Part shown: positions 1 to 6,214 of the stretch, piece by piece
Layout of the letters: every line of letters begins with the position of its first letter
Numbering within the stretch: the stretch's first letter is position 1
Notes under the pieces: model-generated
Told to the model about the DNA's origin: nothing
Seen by the model: the letters and a program-made list of their open reading frames with translations, nothing else
The model's database searches: none
Translations under genes and position numbers: made by a program
NCBI GenBank assembly: GCA_012727515.1
Contig: JAAYGZ010000092.1
Coordinates: 1-9,743 of the forward strand
Origin: Desulfovibrionales bacterium
GTDB lineage: Bacteria; Desulfobacterota; Desulfovibrionia; Desulfovibrionales; Desulfomicrobiaceae
Length of the DNA: 9,743 nucleotides
Reading direction: 5' to 3'

Positions 1-2
1 AG

Positions 3-914
3 GTTGAGCAGTGGGAAACCCTGGCCCAAACACAGGCCAATATGTTTGAATGGCTGGAAATTGCTGCTGAAGAACAAAGTTCGGAAATGCTTGAGGCCCT
101 GGCAGAGGCTATCCAGGATATGGAAGCCAAACTGGAAGATGCGCAATTACAGACTCTGCTCAGTGATCCTGAAGATAGCTGCGAGGCAATTTTAGAAATT
201 CATCCGGGCGCAGGCGGTACAGAGTCCCAGGACTGGGCTGAAATGCTCTTGCGTATGTATCGCCGTTTTGCTGAACGCAAAGGATTTCGTGTTGAAGTTC
301 TTGATTTGATCACAGGTGATGAAGCAGGTATTAAAAGCGTGACCCTGCACATCCACGGCATCTATGCCTACGGACAGCTGAAAGCAGAAAAAGGCACCCA
401 CCGGCTCATTCGTATATCTCCGTTTGACTCCAGCGGGCGGCGCCACACGTCTTTTGCCTCAGTGGATGTGTATCCAGATGCAGGACAAAACATAGAAATT
501 GAAATTCGCGATGAGGATGTGCGCATTGATATTTTTCGTTCCAGCGGCCCTGGCGGACAGTCTGTTAATACAACAGATTCTGCAGTGCGCATTACCCATC
601 TGCCCACAGGCATAATTGCCCAGTGTCAGAATGAAAAATCGCAGCACAAAAACAAGGAAGCAGCCTTCAAAGTACTTAAAGCCCGTTTATATGAGCTGGA
701 ATTGCAGAAAATTGCCACAGAGCGCCAGGCTGAATACGCGGCCAAAGGGGCCATTGCCTTTGGTTCACAAATCCGGACCTATACCATGCAGCCGTACCGT
801 TTGGTCAAAGACCACCGGACCAATACAGAATCAACCAATGTGGACGCCGTAATGGACGGAGAAATTGAGACTTTTATCCACTCCTACCTCTTACATCTCC
901 ATGGCACACCGTAA
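3..914 (+). CDS. prfB: Peptide chain release factor 2 (RF2), 5'-truncated by the window edge
   Basis: RF2 recognises UAA and UGA stop codons in the ribosomal A site and triggers peptide release. The reading frame is open from the first bases of the window, so the true start and any programmed frameshift site near codon 26 lie upstream. 303 residues are visible of a family length of about 365. Seen directly: the SPF stop-recognition tripeptide (417-425) inside the ISPFDSSGRRH block, and the catalytic GGQ loop (552-560) in SSGPGGQSVN. The blocks GAGGTESQDWAEMLLRMY and QNEKSQHKNKEAA are also typical of the family. SPF, rather than the PxT of RF1, fixes the paralogue. The stop at 912-914 overlaps the start of the next gene by 14 nt, suggesting translational coupling. 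RF2 reads UGA, so in a selenoprotein-making cell it competes with SelB at UGA codons such as the one at 2719. That link is general knowledge and not proof of a functional connection. Confidence 0.97.
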   Translation, partial: VEQWETLAQTQANMFEWLEIAAEEQSSEMLEALAEAIQDMEAKLEDAQLQTLLSDPEDSCEAILEIHPGAGGTESQDWAEMLLRMYRRFAERKGFRVEVLDLITGDEAGIKSVTLHIHGIYAYGQLKAEKGTHRLIRISPFDSSGRRHTSFASVDVYPDAGQNIEIEIRDEDVRIDIFRSSGPGGQSVNTTDSAVRITHLPTGIIAQCQNEKSQHKNKEAAFKVLKARLYELELQKIATERQAEYAAKGAIAFGSQIRTYTMQPYRLVKDHRTNTESTNVDAVMDGEIETFIHSYLLHLHGTP

Positions 915-1728
915 CCAGCCAGATACAAACGCCCTGGTGCGTGAAATCGAACATATTGAGGATTTGATTCGCTCCACCAACCCAGGCCCTGACCAGATAG
1001 CCCTGGTCCGCCTGGTTACTTCCCAGTCTGACACAGACTGGCCCACAGTCCTGCGCGAGCACAACCTGTATCAATGGTTGGTCTGCGTTCTGGGAAAACA
1101 GCGCTTTCCTGTGTTGGCCCAGCTTCTGGAGCAAATTGACGATCTGCAGGAACAGAAAGATCACGACCCCCTCACTGGATTGCGCAATCGTCGTGCTTTT
1201 GACCACGCTCTACGCCTGGAAGTTGAGCGCGCGACGCGCTTTCAAACCCCTTTAAGCCTGGCCATGCTTGATCTGGATGATTTTAAGCGCGTCAATGATA
1301 CATACGGCCATCCTTGTGGTGATAAAGTGCTGCAAAAAATTGCCACCCTGCTTCAGGCAGAAACACGCAAAATAGACATCACTGCCCGCTACGGAGGAGA
1401 AGAATTTGCCATTCTTTTGCCTGGCACAGGGCTTATGCGGGCCCAGAAATTATTAGAGCGCATTATACAGGGTGCACGCGCAGCATCAGTGCGCTGTGAT
1501 TCTGAATCTGTGACTGTAACCTGTTCCATTGGCGTGGCCAGCTACCGGGGCAAAGCAGCGCCAGACATCACAACCCTTATCCGCGAAGCAGACCAGGCCC
1601 TGTACCGTGCCAAACAGGCTGGAAAAAACCGTTTGGAAAGCGCACCGTTGTTAGATCTTGGCACTCATCTTGATAAGACCCTGGTGCAGCAGAATGAAAA
1701 GAAATTTTTATTTTCCTCTGGAAACTAA
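901..1728 (+). CDS. Diguanylate cyclase (GGDEF domain protein)
   Basis: The protein is predicted to make cyclic di-GMP from two GTP. It has 275 residues from ATG 901. The C-terminal GGDEF domain (about residues 85-265) opens with DHDPLTGLRNRRAFD and carries the metal and substrate residues of the LDLDDFKRVND block (about 123-133). The active-site signature GGEEF is at 165-169. An RxxD product-inhibition site (RKID, 156-159) lies exactly five residues before it, so both catalysis and feedback inhibition look intact. The first 85 residues are soluble and match no sensor domain I recognise; no membrane segment is evident. Start choice: ATG 901 overlaps the prfB stop. An in-frame TTG at 865 would extend further into prfB and is less likely, and neither has a strong Shine-Dalgarno. 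The next gene encodes a FlhG-type flagellar ATPase, which would fit a role in motility control; that is inference. Confidence 0.93.
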   Translation: MAHRNQPDTNALVREIEHIEDLIRSTNPGPDQIALVRLVTSQSDTDWPTVLREHNLYQWLVCVLGKQRFPVLAQLLEQIDDLQEQKDHDPLTGLRNRRAFDHALRLEVERATRFQTPLSLAMLDLDDFKRVNDTYGHPCGDKVLQKIATLLQAETRKIDITARYGGEEFAILLPGTGLMRAQKLLERIIQGARAASVRCDSESVTVTCSIGVASYRGKAAPDITTLIREADQALYRAKQAGKNRLESAPLLDLGTHLDKTLVQQNEKKFLFSSGN

Positions 1729-1755
1729 GGCCAGAAGCCTACGACAAGGATATAT

Positions 1756-2571
1756 ATGACTGAATCTCCTGAAACAAACAAAACCCTGAGCATTGCCATT
1801 GTCAGCGGCAAAGGCGGTGTTGGTAAAACCAATATCGCCTTAAACCTTGGTTTTGCTCTGCACCAGCAAGGACACTCCCTGGTCCTGCTGGATGCGGACC
1901 TGGGCCTTGCCAATCTGGATGTGCTCTTAGGTCTTTCACCGGAAAAAAATCTCCAGGACCTGTTAGCAGGTGAAAATCCCGATAATATTGTGGTGCCACT
2001 TGCTCCAGAAGGCTTTGATTTCCTGCCTTCTGCCTCTGGCGTTGCAGAACTGGTAGAGCTGGACGAGGATATCCAGGGCGTACTCATGCACAAACTGGAC
2101 AGTTTGTTTCGGCGCTATGATTTTTTACTTCTTGACCTGGGTGCAGGTATTAACCCCACTGTGTTAGCCTTTGCGGCCATGCCCCAGGAACGGGTTATTG
2201 TTATTACCCCAGAACCCACATCCCTTACTGATAGCTACGCCCTGATCAAGGTTTTAAGCACGCAGCACAATGTGCGCAATTTCCACATTGTCGTGAACAT
2301 GGCTGAAACAACGAAAGAAGGACAAACAGCATTTAACCGCCTTGCCCAGGCCTGCGAACGGTTTTTAAACCTGCCTGTGCGCTTGCTGGGCATTATCCAC
2401 CGCGACCCCATGGTCACGGAATCTGTACGCCATCAGGTACCCCTGCTTAAATTTGCGCCCACCTGTCAGGCAGCTCAAGACATTTGCGACATTGCTCAGA
2501 AAATAGCAGAGCGCCGCAGCAAATTGGCAGAACTTATTGCTCGCAGCCCTGTTCTTAAATCCATAGTGTAA
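1756..2571 (+). CDS. flhG: FlhG/MinD-family P-loop ATPase (flagellar number and placement regulator)
   Basis: A 271-residue ParA/MinD superfamily ATPase. Seen: deviant Walker A KGGVGKT (residues 19-25), the switch block LLDADLGLANLDVLLGL (about 44-60), and Walker B with LLLDLGAGI (about 124-132). The DADLGLANLDVLLGL and NLQDLLAGE signatures fit FlhG/YlxH better than cell-division MinD or plasmid ParA. FlhG proteins act as membrane-cycling ATPases that limit flagellar number, usually with the SRP-like GTPase FlhF. No flhF is visible here, so a more general ParA-like positioning role cannot be excluded. A good ribosome-binding site (AAGGA, 1746-1750) lies 5 nt before ATG 1756. It starts 27 nt after the cyclase gene, and its stop is 21 nt before the GTG of the following selenoprotein gene, which supports one transcription unit. 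Confidence 0.88.
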   Translation: MTESPETNKTLSIAIVSGKGGVGKTNIALNLGFALHQQGHSLVLLDADLGLANLDVLLGLSPEKNLQDLLAGENPDNIVVPLAPEGFDFLPSASGVAELVELDEDIQGVLMHKLDSLFRRYDFLLLDLGAGINPTVLAFAAMPQERVIVITPEPTSLTDSYALIKVLSTQHNVRNFHIVVNMAETTKEGQTAFNRLAQACERFLNLPVRLLGIIHRDPMVTESVRHQVPLLKFAPTCQAAQDICDIAQKIAERRSKLAELIARSPVLKSIV

Positions 2572-2577
2572 GCCATG

Positions 2578-2584
2578 AAGGAGG
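2578..2584 (+). promoter_or_regulatory. Shine-Dalgarno for the selenoprotein gene
   Basis: AAGGAGG lies 8 nt before GTG 2593. It is the strongest ribosome-binding site in this part of the window and decides the start. The alternative in-frame ATG at 2575 overlaps this motif and has no Shine-Dalgarno of its own. The TTG at 2743, which would be used if the TGA were taken as a stop, also lacks a convincing one. Confidence 0.8.
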
Positions 2585-2592
2585 CACGCCCC

Positions 2593-3432
2593 GTGTCCAT
2601 TGTTCGTCTTTTTTTCTGCCTGATCATATGCATGTGCTCTACCCAGTCTCTGCTCTGGGCCGAGACGCGCATTGTCTTTACTGCCAATAATTCTGGCGAA
2701 TATGCTCCCTGTCCTACCTGAGGAGGCAAAACCCTTGGTGGCTTGGCCCGGCGGGCCAGCCTTTTTGCTTCACTGCGCGGCCCTGAGACAATATTTCTGG
2801 CCGGCAACTATGAATTTTGCGCCCCTGGCACAGCCTGCACTCAGGACACGGCAAAGATGCAAAAACTTGGACAAGCTTTCAAGGCATTACACTATGATAT
2901 GTTTGTGCTGAGTTCTCTGGAAAGCGCTGCGCTGCGCAGTGCGGGGTTTACACTGCCTGAGCACTGGCACGAACAACCAACAGAACCCACGCTTGTTACG
3001 GTGCCCACTGCAGAGGGACAACTGGCGATTTTTCTTTTTCCTGACCAGCCTGATGCCCAGGCCAAAGCCAAAATCATGGCCATGGCTCAAGGCATCCGCA
3101 AAGCAGCACAGCATAATCTGCTTATTGGCATCAGCCCGTGGGGAGCCACGCTGGAGCAGGAGTTCTTGGATTCCTGCGGAGATACGCTGGATATTCTGTT
3201 TGGGTCAGGAGAAGGCCCCAGTTATTCCGGGTTGTATGTAAATAATGATGCGGTGGTCTGGGCTAGGGCGCCGCTCAAGGGCAAGGGAGTCAATGTTCTG
3301 ACCATCCCTGATTTGCCCCAGCCTGGAACCAAGGTCTTCTGGCAGCCAGAAGTAAATATTCGCGGGGAAATTCTGCCTCTGGCAGACAATATTGCGCAAG
3401 ATTCAGAAATAACAAATATTCTGGCCCAATAA
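2593..3432 (+). CDS. UshA-like exported selenoprotein with a CPTU motif (in-frame TGA = Sec43)
   Basis: The frame from GTG 2593 to TAA 3432 contains one internal TGA (2719-2721). Read as selenocysteine it gives 279 residues. Residues 1-23 form a Sec signal peptide (basic start, then hydrophobic RLFFCLIICMC, ending near LLWA), so the protein should be exported. Residues 26-75 resemble the N-terminus of UshA/5'-nucleotidases: RIVFTANNSGEYAP matches the HTNDxHGxLxP strand and LGGLARRAS the conserved GGLARRA helix, with Cys40-Pro-Thr-Sec43 between them. The usual metal ligands look replaced (Asp and His of NDxH by Asn32 and Ser34; the second DxGD by LAGN at 69-72; the GNHE position by SSLE). Phosphoesterase activity is therefore doubtful, and a redox or metal-binding role through the Cys/Sec pair is more likely. 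Cys76, Cys82 and Cys195 are further thiols. I recall UshA-like (seleno)protein families being recognised in databases, with Cys forms in other species, but could not check. A nonsense-mutated pseudogene is the alternative; the signal peptide, continuous homology on both sides and the downstream hairpin argue against it. Confidence 0.82.
2719..2721 (+). other. UGA codon predicted to be recoded as selenocysteine (Sec43)
   Basis: This TGA is in the same frame as the upstream signal-peptide coding segment (2593-2718) and the downstream 236 codons. It falls where related proteins carry a cysteine in a CxxC- or CGC-like motif, giving C-P-T-U. A CxxU arrangement is the classic selenoprotein redox-motif context. 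Insertion would need SelA, SelB, SelC and SelD encoded elsewhere in the genome. Confidence 0.8.
2726..2768 (+). promoter_or_regulatory. Candidate bacterial SECIS element
   Basis: A stem-loop lies inside the coding region directly after the UGA. The upper helix is 9 bp: GGC 2740-2742 with GCC 2759-2761, a bulged U at 2743, then UGGCCC 2744-2749 with GGGCCA 2753-2758. The apical loop is GGC (2750-2752). A lower helix can form between GCAAAA 2726-2731 and UUUUGC 2763-2768, with an 8-nt internal bulge on the 5' side. The loop begins 28 nt after the UGA, inside the roughly 16-37 nt window known for bSECIS elements. It has G in the first two loop positions, and the bulged U on the 5' arm recalls the SelB-binding feature of E. 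coli fdhF. The same bases encode the conserved LGGLARRAS stretch, so part of the GC-rich pairing could reflect protein constraint. Confidence 0.7.
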
Positions 3433-3441
3433 GACAGTCAG

Positions 3442-3584
3442 GGAGGTGCTGATTAATTCTGTCATTGCGAGGAGCGTAGCGACGTGGCAATCTATAACAT
3501 ACTGATAATTCAATGATTCTGGATTGCTTCCCGCTTCGATTCCTCGCGGTCGCAATGACTTGTTTCGGTTTAATCAGTACTTCC
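3442..3584. repeat. Imperfect palindromic (MITE/REP-like) element between convergent genes
   Basis: The outer arms GGAGGTGCTGATTAA (3442-3456) and TTAATCAGTACTTCC (3570-3584) are inverted copies matching at 13 of 15 positions. Inside them GTCATTGCGA (3461-3470) and TCGCAATGAC (3550-3559) are perfect 10-bp inverted repeats. They continue imperfectly through GGAGCGTAGCGACGTGGCAATC on the left and GGATTGCTTCCCGCTTCG on the right. The GTCATTGCGAGGAGC/GCAATGAC arms resemble a short dispersed repeat I remember from many bacterial genomes; copy number here cannot be seen. The element fills the gap between the selenoprotein stop (3432) and the glnQ stop (3585), where a transcript from either side would fold it and might terminate or be protected. 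There is no open frame or transposase in it. Confidence 0.65.
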
Positions 3585-4316
3585 TTAGCCCTGCCCCACT
3601 ACCTTGCTTAAAAAATCACGCAAACGCGGATGCTTGGGCTGGGCAAAAAATTCATGCGGCGGGGCCTGCTCCTGAATCTGGCCCCCATCAATAAAAATAA
3701 CGCGGTCAGCTACTTCGCGGGCAAACCCCATTTCATGGGTGACCACCACCATGGTCATGCCTTCAATCGCCAGCTTTTTCATAACATCCAACACTTCCCC
3801 CACCAATTCCGGGTCCAGGGCCGAAGTAGGCTCATCAAAAAGCATGACCTTGGGCTGCAAGGCCAAAGACCGGGCAATGGCTACGCGCTGTTTCTGCCCT
3901 CCTGAAAGCTGGTCAGGATAGTTTTGTGCTTTGGCTGCCAGCCCAACCTTGGTCAGCAGATCATAGCCCAGATGACTGGCTTCATCCGGCTTCATGCCGC
4001 GCACCTTAATGGGCCCCAAAGTCACATTTTCCAGCGCAGTCATATGTGGAAACAGGTTAAACTGCTGAAAAACCATCCCTGCTTCAGTGCGTACAGCATT
4101 AATGTCAGTCCGGGGGTCCATGATGTCATATCCATCCACAATCACTGTGCCTGAAGTGGGCGTTTCCAGGCGATTGATGCAGCGCAGCACCGTGGATTTG
4201 CCAGAGCCTGATGGGCCAATGATACACACCACTTCCCCAGCCTTAATATGCAGAGAAATACCTTTGAGAACTTCCAGCTCGCCAAATTTTTTGTATATAT
4301 TGCGGATTTGAATCAT
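3585..4316 (-). CDS. glnQ: Polar amino acid (glutamine) ABC transporter ATP-binding protein
   Basis: The cytoplasmic ATPase of the importer formed with the two genes upstream. It has 243 residues, the usual GlnQ length. Seen: Walker [10 protein letters not shown] (residues 34-42), Q-loop in [11 protein letters not shown] (about 81-91), ABC signature LSGGQ (137-141), Walker B with VMLFDE (157-162), D-loop SALD and switch His194 in VVTHEMGFA. The QQFNLFPH and [17 protein letters not shown] blocks are characteristic of the polar amino acid ABC family. Its ATG overlaps the glnP stop by 4 nt (ATGA, 4313-4316), showing translational coupling. It is the last gene of the unit; a palindromic repeat begins immediately after its TAA. 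Family membership is certain, but glutamine as substrate rests on its partners. Confidence 0.95.
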   Translation of the reverse strand: MIQIRNIYKKFGELEVLKGISLHIKAGEVVCIIGPSGSGKSTVLRCINRLETPTSGTVIVDGYDIMDPRTDINAVRTEAGMVFQQFNLFPHMTALENVTLGPIKVRGMKPDEASHLGYDLLTKVGLAAKAQNYPDQLSGGQKQRVAIARSLALQPKVMLFDEPTSALDPELVGEVLDVMKKLAIEGMTMVVVTHEMGFAREVADRVIFIDGGQIQEQAPPHEFFAQPKHPRLRDFLSKVVGQG

Positions 4317-4990
4317 TGCTTGCTCCGTCCCGGGCTGGCTAACCGTGATTCCACCATGCGCAGCACCTTGGAAATACTTATAGTCATCGCCAGATAGACC
4401 AGGGCCACAGCAATATAGACTTCAAAAGCACGAAACGTGACAGCCACAATTTCCTGCCCAGTGCGCAAAAGCTCCCCAACACCAATAACCATCAACAGTG
4501 ATGTGTCTTTAAGGCTGATAATAAACTGATTGCCGAGCGGTGGAATCATGCGCCGCAAGGCCTGAGGCCAGATAATATAGCGCATGGTCTGTGCCCTGGT
4601 CAGGCCAATGGAGCGCCCGGCTTCTGTTTGGCCTGGATCAATGGACTGAATGGCCCCGCGCACAATTTCAGCGATATACGCTCCTGAATTAATCGCAATG
4701 ACAATAATTCCAGCCAGAAGCGGTGGAATGCGCATTCCCACAGCCATAGGTAGCCCATAATAGAGAAACATGGCCTGTACCAGCATGGGTGTACCGCGAA
4801 TAAGCTCAATATAACCTGAAGCAATGCACGAAATCGCGACACGCCGAGCCAATTTCATCAGGCCAGTTGTAACACCCAGTAAAAAACCAAAAAACAAGCC
4901 CCCCACAGTCAGATACACGGTGTACCACAGTCCGCGTACAAGCATGGGCAGGGTTTCAAGAATAACCGCAGGTTCAAATTGAAAAGCCAT
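4313..4990 (-). CDS. glnP: Polar amino acid (glutamine) ABC transporter permease
   Basis: An inner-membrane permease of 225 residues in the HisMQ/GlnP family, expected to work as a dimer. Hydrophobic segments lie near residues 20-45, 52-85, 90-110, 160-178 and 186-208. The cytoplasmic EAA loop that docks the ATPase is [22 protein letters not shown] (about 123-144). Blocks such as [40 protein letters not shown] and GQEI match E. coli GlnP closely as I remember it. ATG 4988-4990 is preceded by only a weak ribosome-binding site, in the 50-nt gap that also holds a perfect hairpin. glnQ follows with a 4-nt overlap. With a single permease gene, the transporter is the GlnP-homodimer type rather than the HisQ/HisM heterodimer type. 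Confidence 0.94.
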   Translation of the reverse strand: MAFQFEPAVILETLPMLVRGLWYTVYLTVGGLFFGFLLGVTTGLMKLARRVAISCIASGYIELIRGTPMLVQAMFLYYGLPMAVGMRIPPLLAGIIVIAINSGAYIAEIVRGAIQSIDPGQTEAGRSIGLTRAQTMRYIIWPQALRRMIPPLGNQFIISLKDTSLLMVIGVGELLRTGQEIVAVTFRAFEVYIAVALVYLAMTISISKVLRMVESRLASPGRSKQ

Positions 4991-5002
4991 GAATATCTCG
5001 GT

Positions 5003-5026
5003 CAGGAGGCGGGAAACCGCCTCCTG
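5003..5026 (-). promoter_or_regulatory. Perfect intercistronic hairpin between glnH and glnP
   Basis: CAGGAGGCGG (5003-5012) and CCGCCTCCTG (5017-5026) form an uninterrupted 10-bp stem with a 4-nt loop (UUUC in the transcript). It starts 14 nt after the glnH stop. No U-run follows, so it is not a standard terminator. Such hairpins after binding-protein genes commonly protect the upstream message from 3' exonucleases and raise its level over the membrane genes; applying that here is inference. The arm that emerges first in the transcript contains AGGAGG, a Shine-Dalgarno-like sequence, but it is too far from the glnP ATG to serve it directly. Confidence 0.75.
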
Positions 5027-5040
5027 GAACAGGCAGGAAG

Positions 5041-5781
5041 TTATTTGGGTTCAGTCCCAAACCATTTGATATACAACTCGCGATAGGCTCCACGTTCCTT
5101 GAGCGCGCTCAAAGCCTGATTTGTCTTGGCGACCAGGTCGCTCCCTTTCGGAAAACCAATGCCATAGGACTGGCCCATGTATAACGGACCAACCACCTTG
5201 ACCTGGCCTTTGCCTACTGTGCGCATGAAATCTGAGATCACTGGAGAATCAAAAATAACTGCGTCAGCGCCGCCACTGAGTAATTCCATAAACATGGCGT
5301 CGTTATTTGGGAAAAGCTTTACTTCTTTCGCTCCGGCTTCTTTTTTGGAAAAATCTTCACTTGTTGTGCCCAATTTAGTGGACACCACCTTGCCTGCCAG
5401 AGACTTCACATCAGTAATGTCTGTGTTGTCTGCCTTGACCAGAATAAGCAGGCCTGCATTATAGTAGGGATCAGAAAAGTCAACGACTTCAGCACGTTCT
5501 GGCTTAATGGTCATGCCGGCAATACCGACATCCAGCTGGCCAGACTGAAGCCCTGGAATAATACCATTAAAATCCATAGGTTGCAGTTCGTATTCCGCGC
5601 ACATTTCCTTGGCAAGGGCGTCCCAAAGTTCCACGTCAAATCCAGTGTGCTTGCCTGTGGCTGGATCTTTGAATTCAAATGGCGGGAAATTGGTGTCAGT
5701 GGCCACAATCAGCTTTTTAGCTGAAACAGACGATGCACAGAGCATCAATGCAAGAAACGCAAAAAGTACACTTCGTTTCAT
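5041..5781 (-). CDS. glnH: Periplasmic glutamine-type amino acid binding protein
   Basis: The solute receptor of the importer: 246 residues with a signal peptide (1-21, cleavage expected at VSA-KK) and a family 3 solute-binding fold. It resembles E. coli GlnH throughout, including LIVATDTNFPPFEFK, PMDFNGIIPGLQ, VDFSDPYY and the C-terminus KWFGTEPK. By alignment from memory, ligand contacts are kept at Asp29, Phe32, Phe71, Gly89, Thr91, Arg96, Lys136 and Asp178. The position of E. coli His156 is Phe177, so the exact side-chain preference may differ from strict glutamine. A strong AGGAGG (5786-5791) lies 4 nt before ATG 5781. The gene is first in its unit, with its own leader after the upstream terminator. 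The larger gap and hairpin behind it fit the usual excess of binding protein over permease. Confidence 0.93.
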   Translation of the reverse strand: MKRSVLFAFLALMLCASSVSAKKLIVATDTNFPPFEFKDPATGKHTGFDVELWDALAKEMCAEYELQPMDFNGIIPGLQSGQLDVGIAGMTIKPERAEVVDFSDPYYNAGLLILVKADNTDITDVKSLAGKVVSTKLGTTSEDFSKKEAGAKEVKLFPNNDAMFMELLSGGADAVIFDSPVISDFMRTVGKGQVKVVGPLYMGQSYGIGFPKGSDLVAKTNQALSALKERGAYRELYIKWFGTEPK

Positions 5782-5819
5782 ACTGCCTCCTGAAAAATAA
5801 GGGTAAGAAAAAAGCTGTA

Positions 5820-5835
5820 CCAGTCACAGAACTGG
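5820..5835. promoter_or_regulatory. Possible operator in the glnH leader
   Basis: CCAGT (5820-5824) and ACTGG (5831-5835) form a short inverted repeat with a 6-nt spacer, about 40 nt before the glnH start. The size suits a dimeric regulator, but it matches no operator I recognise. It could equally be a small RNA hairpin or chance. I saw no clear -35/-10 pair in the 115-nt leader (5782-5897), although glnH must start its own transcript after the terminator at 5898-5926. Confidence 0.2.
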
Positions 5836-5897
5836 AAAGCGTTAGGAAAATGGTGGAAAAAAGCAGAAAAGGCAAGGCATAGACAGCATATAAGACC

Positions 5898-5926
5898 AAA
5901 AAAAACCCTGCCGAAGCAGGGTTTTT
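5898..5926 (-). terminator. Rho-independent terminator of the RRM protein gene
   Basis: On the minus strand the stem CCCTGC/GCAGGG closes a UUCG loop (5912-5915). It extends through A5/U5 pairing (5922-5926 with 5901-5905), and the transcript runs on in eight U residues (5905 to 5898). It begins 18 nt after the RRM gene stop. Because A-runs flank both arms, it could also act weakly in the plus direction. It separates the RNA-binding protein gene from glnHPQ. Confidence 0.92.
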
Positions 5927-5944
5927 CACCTCAGATTGACGCGA

Positions 5945-6214
5945 CTACCATCTGGGCCGACGTTCACGCTCGGGGCGAGGACGGGCTTCGTTGACTTTCA
6001 GAGAGCGTCCGCCGTAATCAGCACCATCCAAAGCAGCAATGGCCTCATCAGCTCCACTCTCCATTTCCACGAAACCAAATCCACGAGCTCTGCCTGTTTC
6101 ACGGTCGGATACAAGCTTGACATTTGCAACCTGTCCATAGGTTGCAAACAGGTTCTCTACATCCTGCTCTGTGGCACTCCAGGGCAGATTTCCGACATAA
6201 ATGTTTTTCGACAT
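5945..6214 (-). CDS. Small RRM-type RNA-binding protein
   Basis: An 89-residue protein made of one RNA recognition motif plus a short basic tail. Seen: RNP2 IYVGNL (residues 5-10), RNP1 RGFGFVEM (44-51), the LPWSATEQDVENLFATYG helix region, and a C-terminal ARPRPERERRPRW tail rich in Arg and Pro. The aromatic residues at RNP1 and RNP2 that stack on RNA bases are present. Such single-RRM proteins occur widely in delta-proteobacteria and cyanobacteria, often described as cold- or stress-related; the target RNA is unknown. AAGGAG (6226-6231) is 11 nt before ATG 6214, a long but usable spacing. The 251 nt separating it from argH suggest its own promoter. A TATACT at 6347-6352 (minus strand) could be a -10 element but lacks a convincing -35. 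It is followed by a strong terminator, so it is probably monocistronic. Confidence 0.93.
   Translation of the reverse strand: MSKNIYVGNLPWSATEQDVENLFATYGQVANVKLVSDRETGRARGFGFVEMESGADEAIAALDGADYGGRSLKVNEARPRPERERRPRW

Noticed and set aside
865..900. Upstream TTG start for the diguanylate cyclase
   Set aside because: It would lengthen the overlap with prfB to 50 nt without adding a conserved segment; ATG 901 is simpler.
2743..3432. A free-standing 229-residue protein starting at TTG 2743
   Set aside because: It would begin inside the conserved LGGLARRA helix, has no ribosome-binding site and lacks the signal peptide. The frame upstream of the TGA carries the natural N-terminus.
2593..3432. 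Pseudogene caused by a nonsense mutation
   Set aside because: There are no other stops or frameshifts, the Shine-Dalgarno and signal peptide are intact, the TGA sits in a CxxU context, and a SECIS-like hairpin follows. Not fully excluded without genome-wide evidence of Sec machinery.
5782..5897. Sigma-70 promoter for glnH
   Set aside because: The best candidates (such as TTGCCT with a poor -10) have too few consensus bases to claim; a promoter must exist here but I cannot place it.
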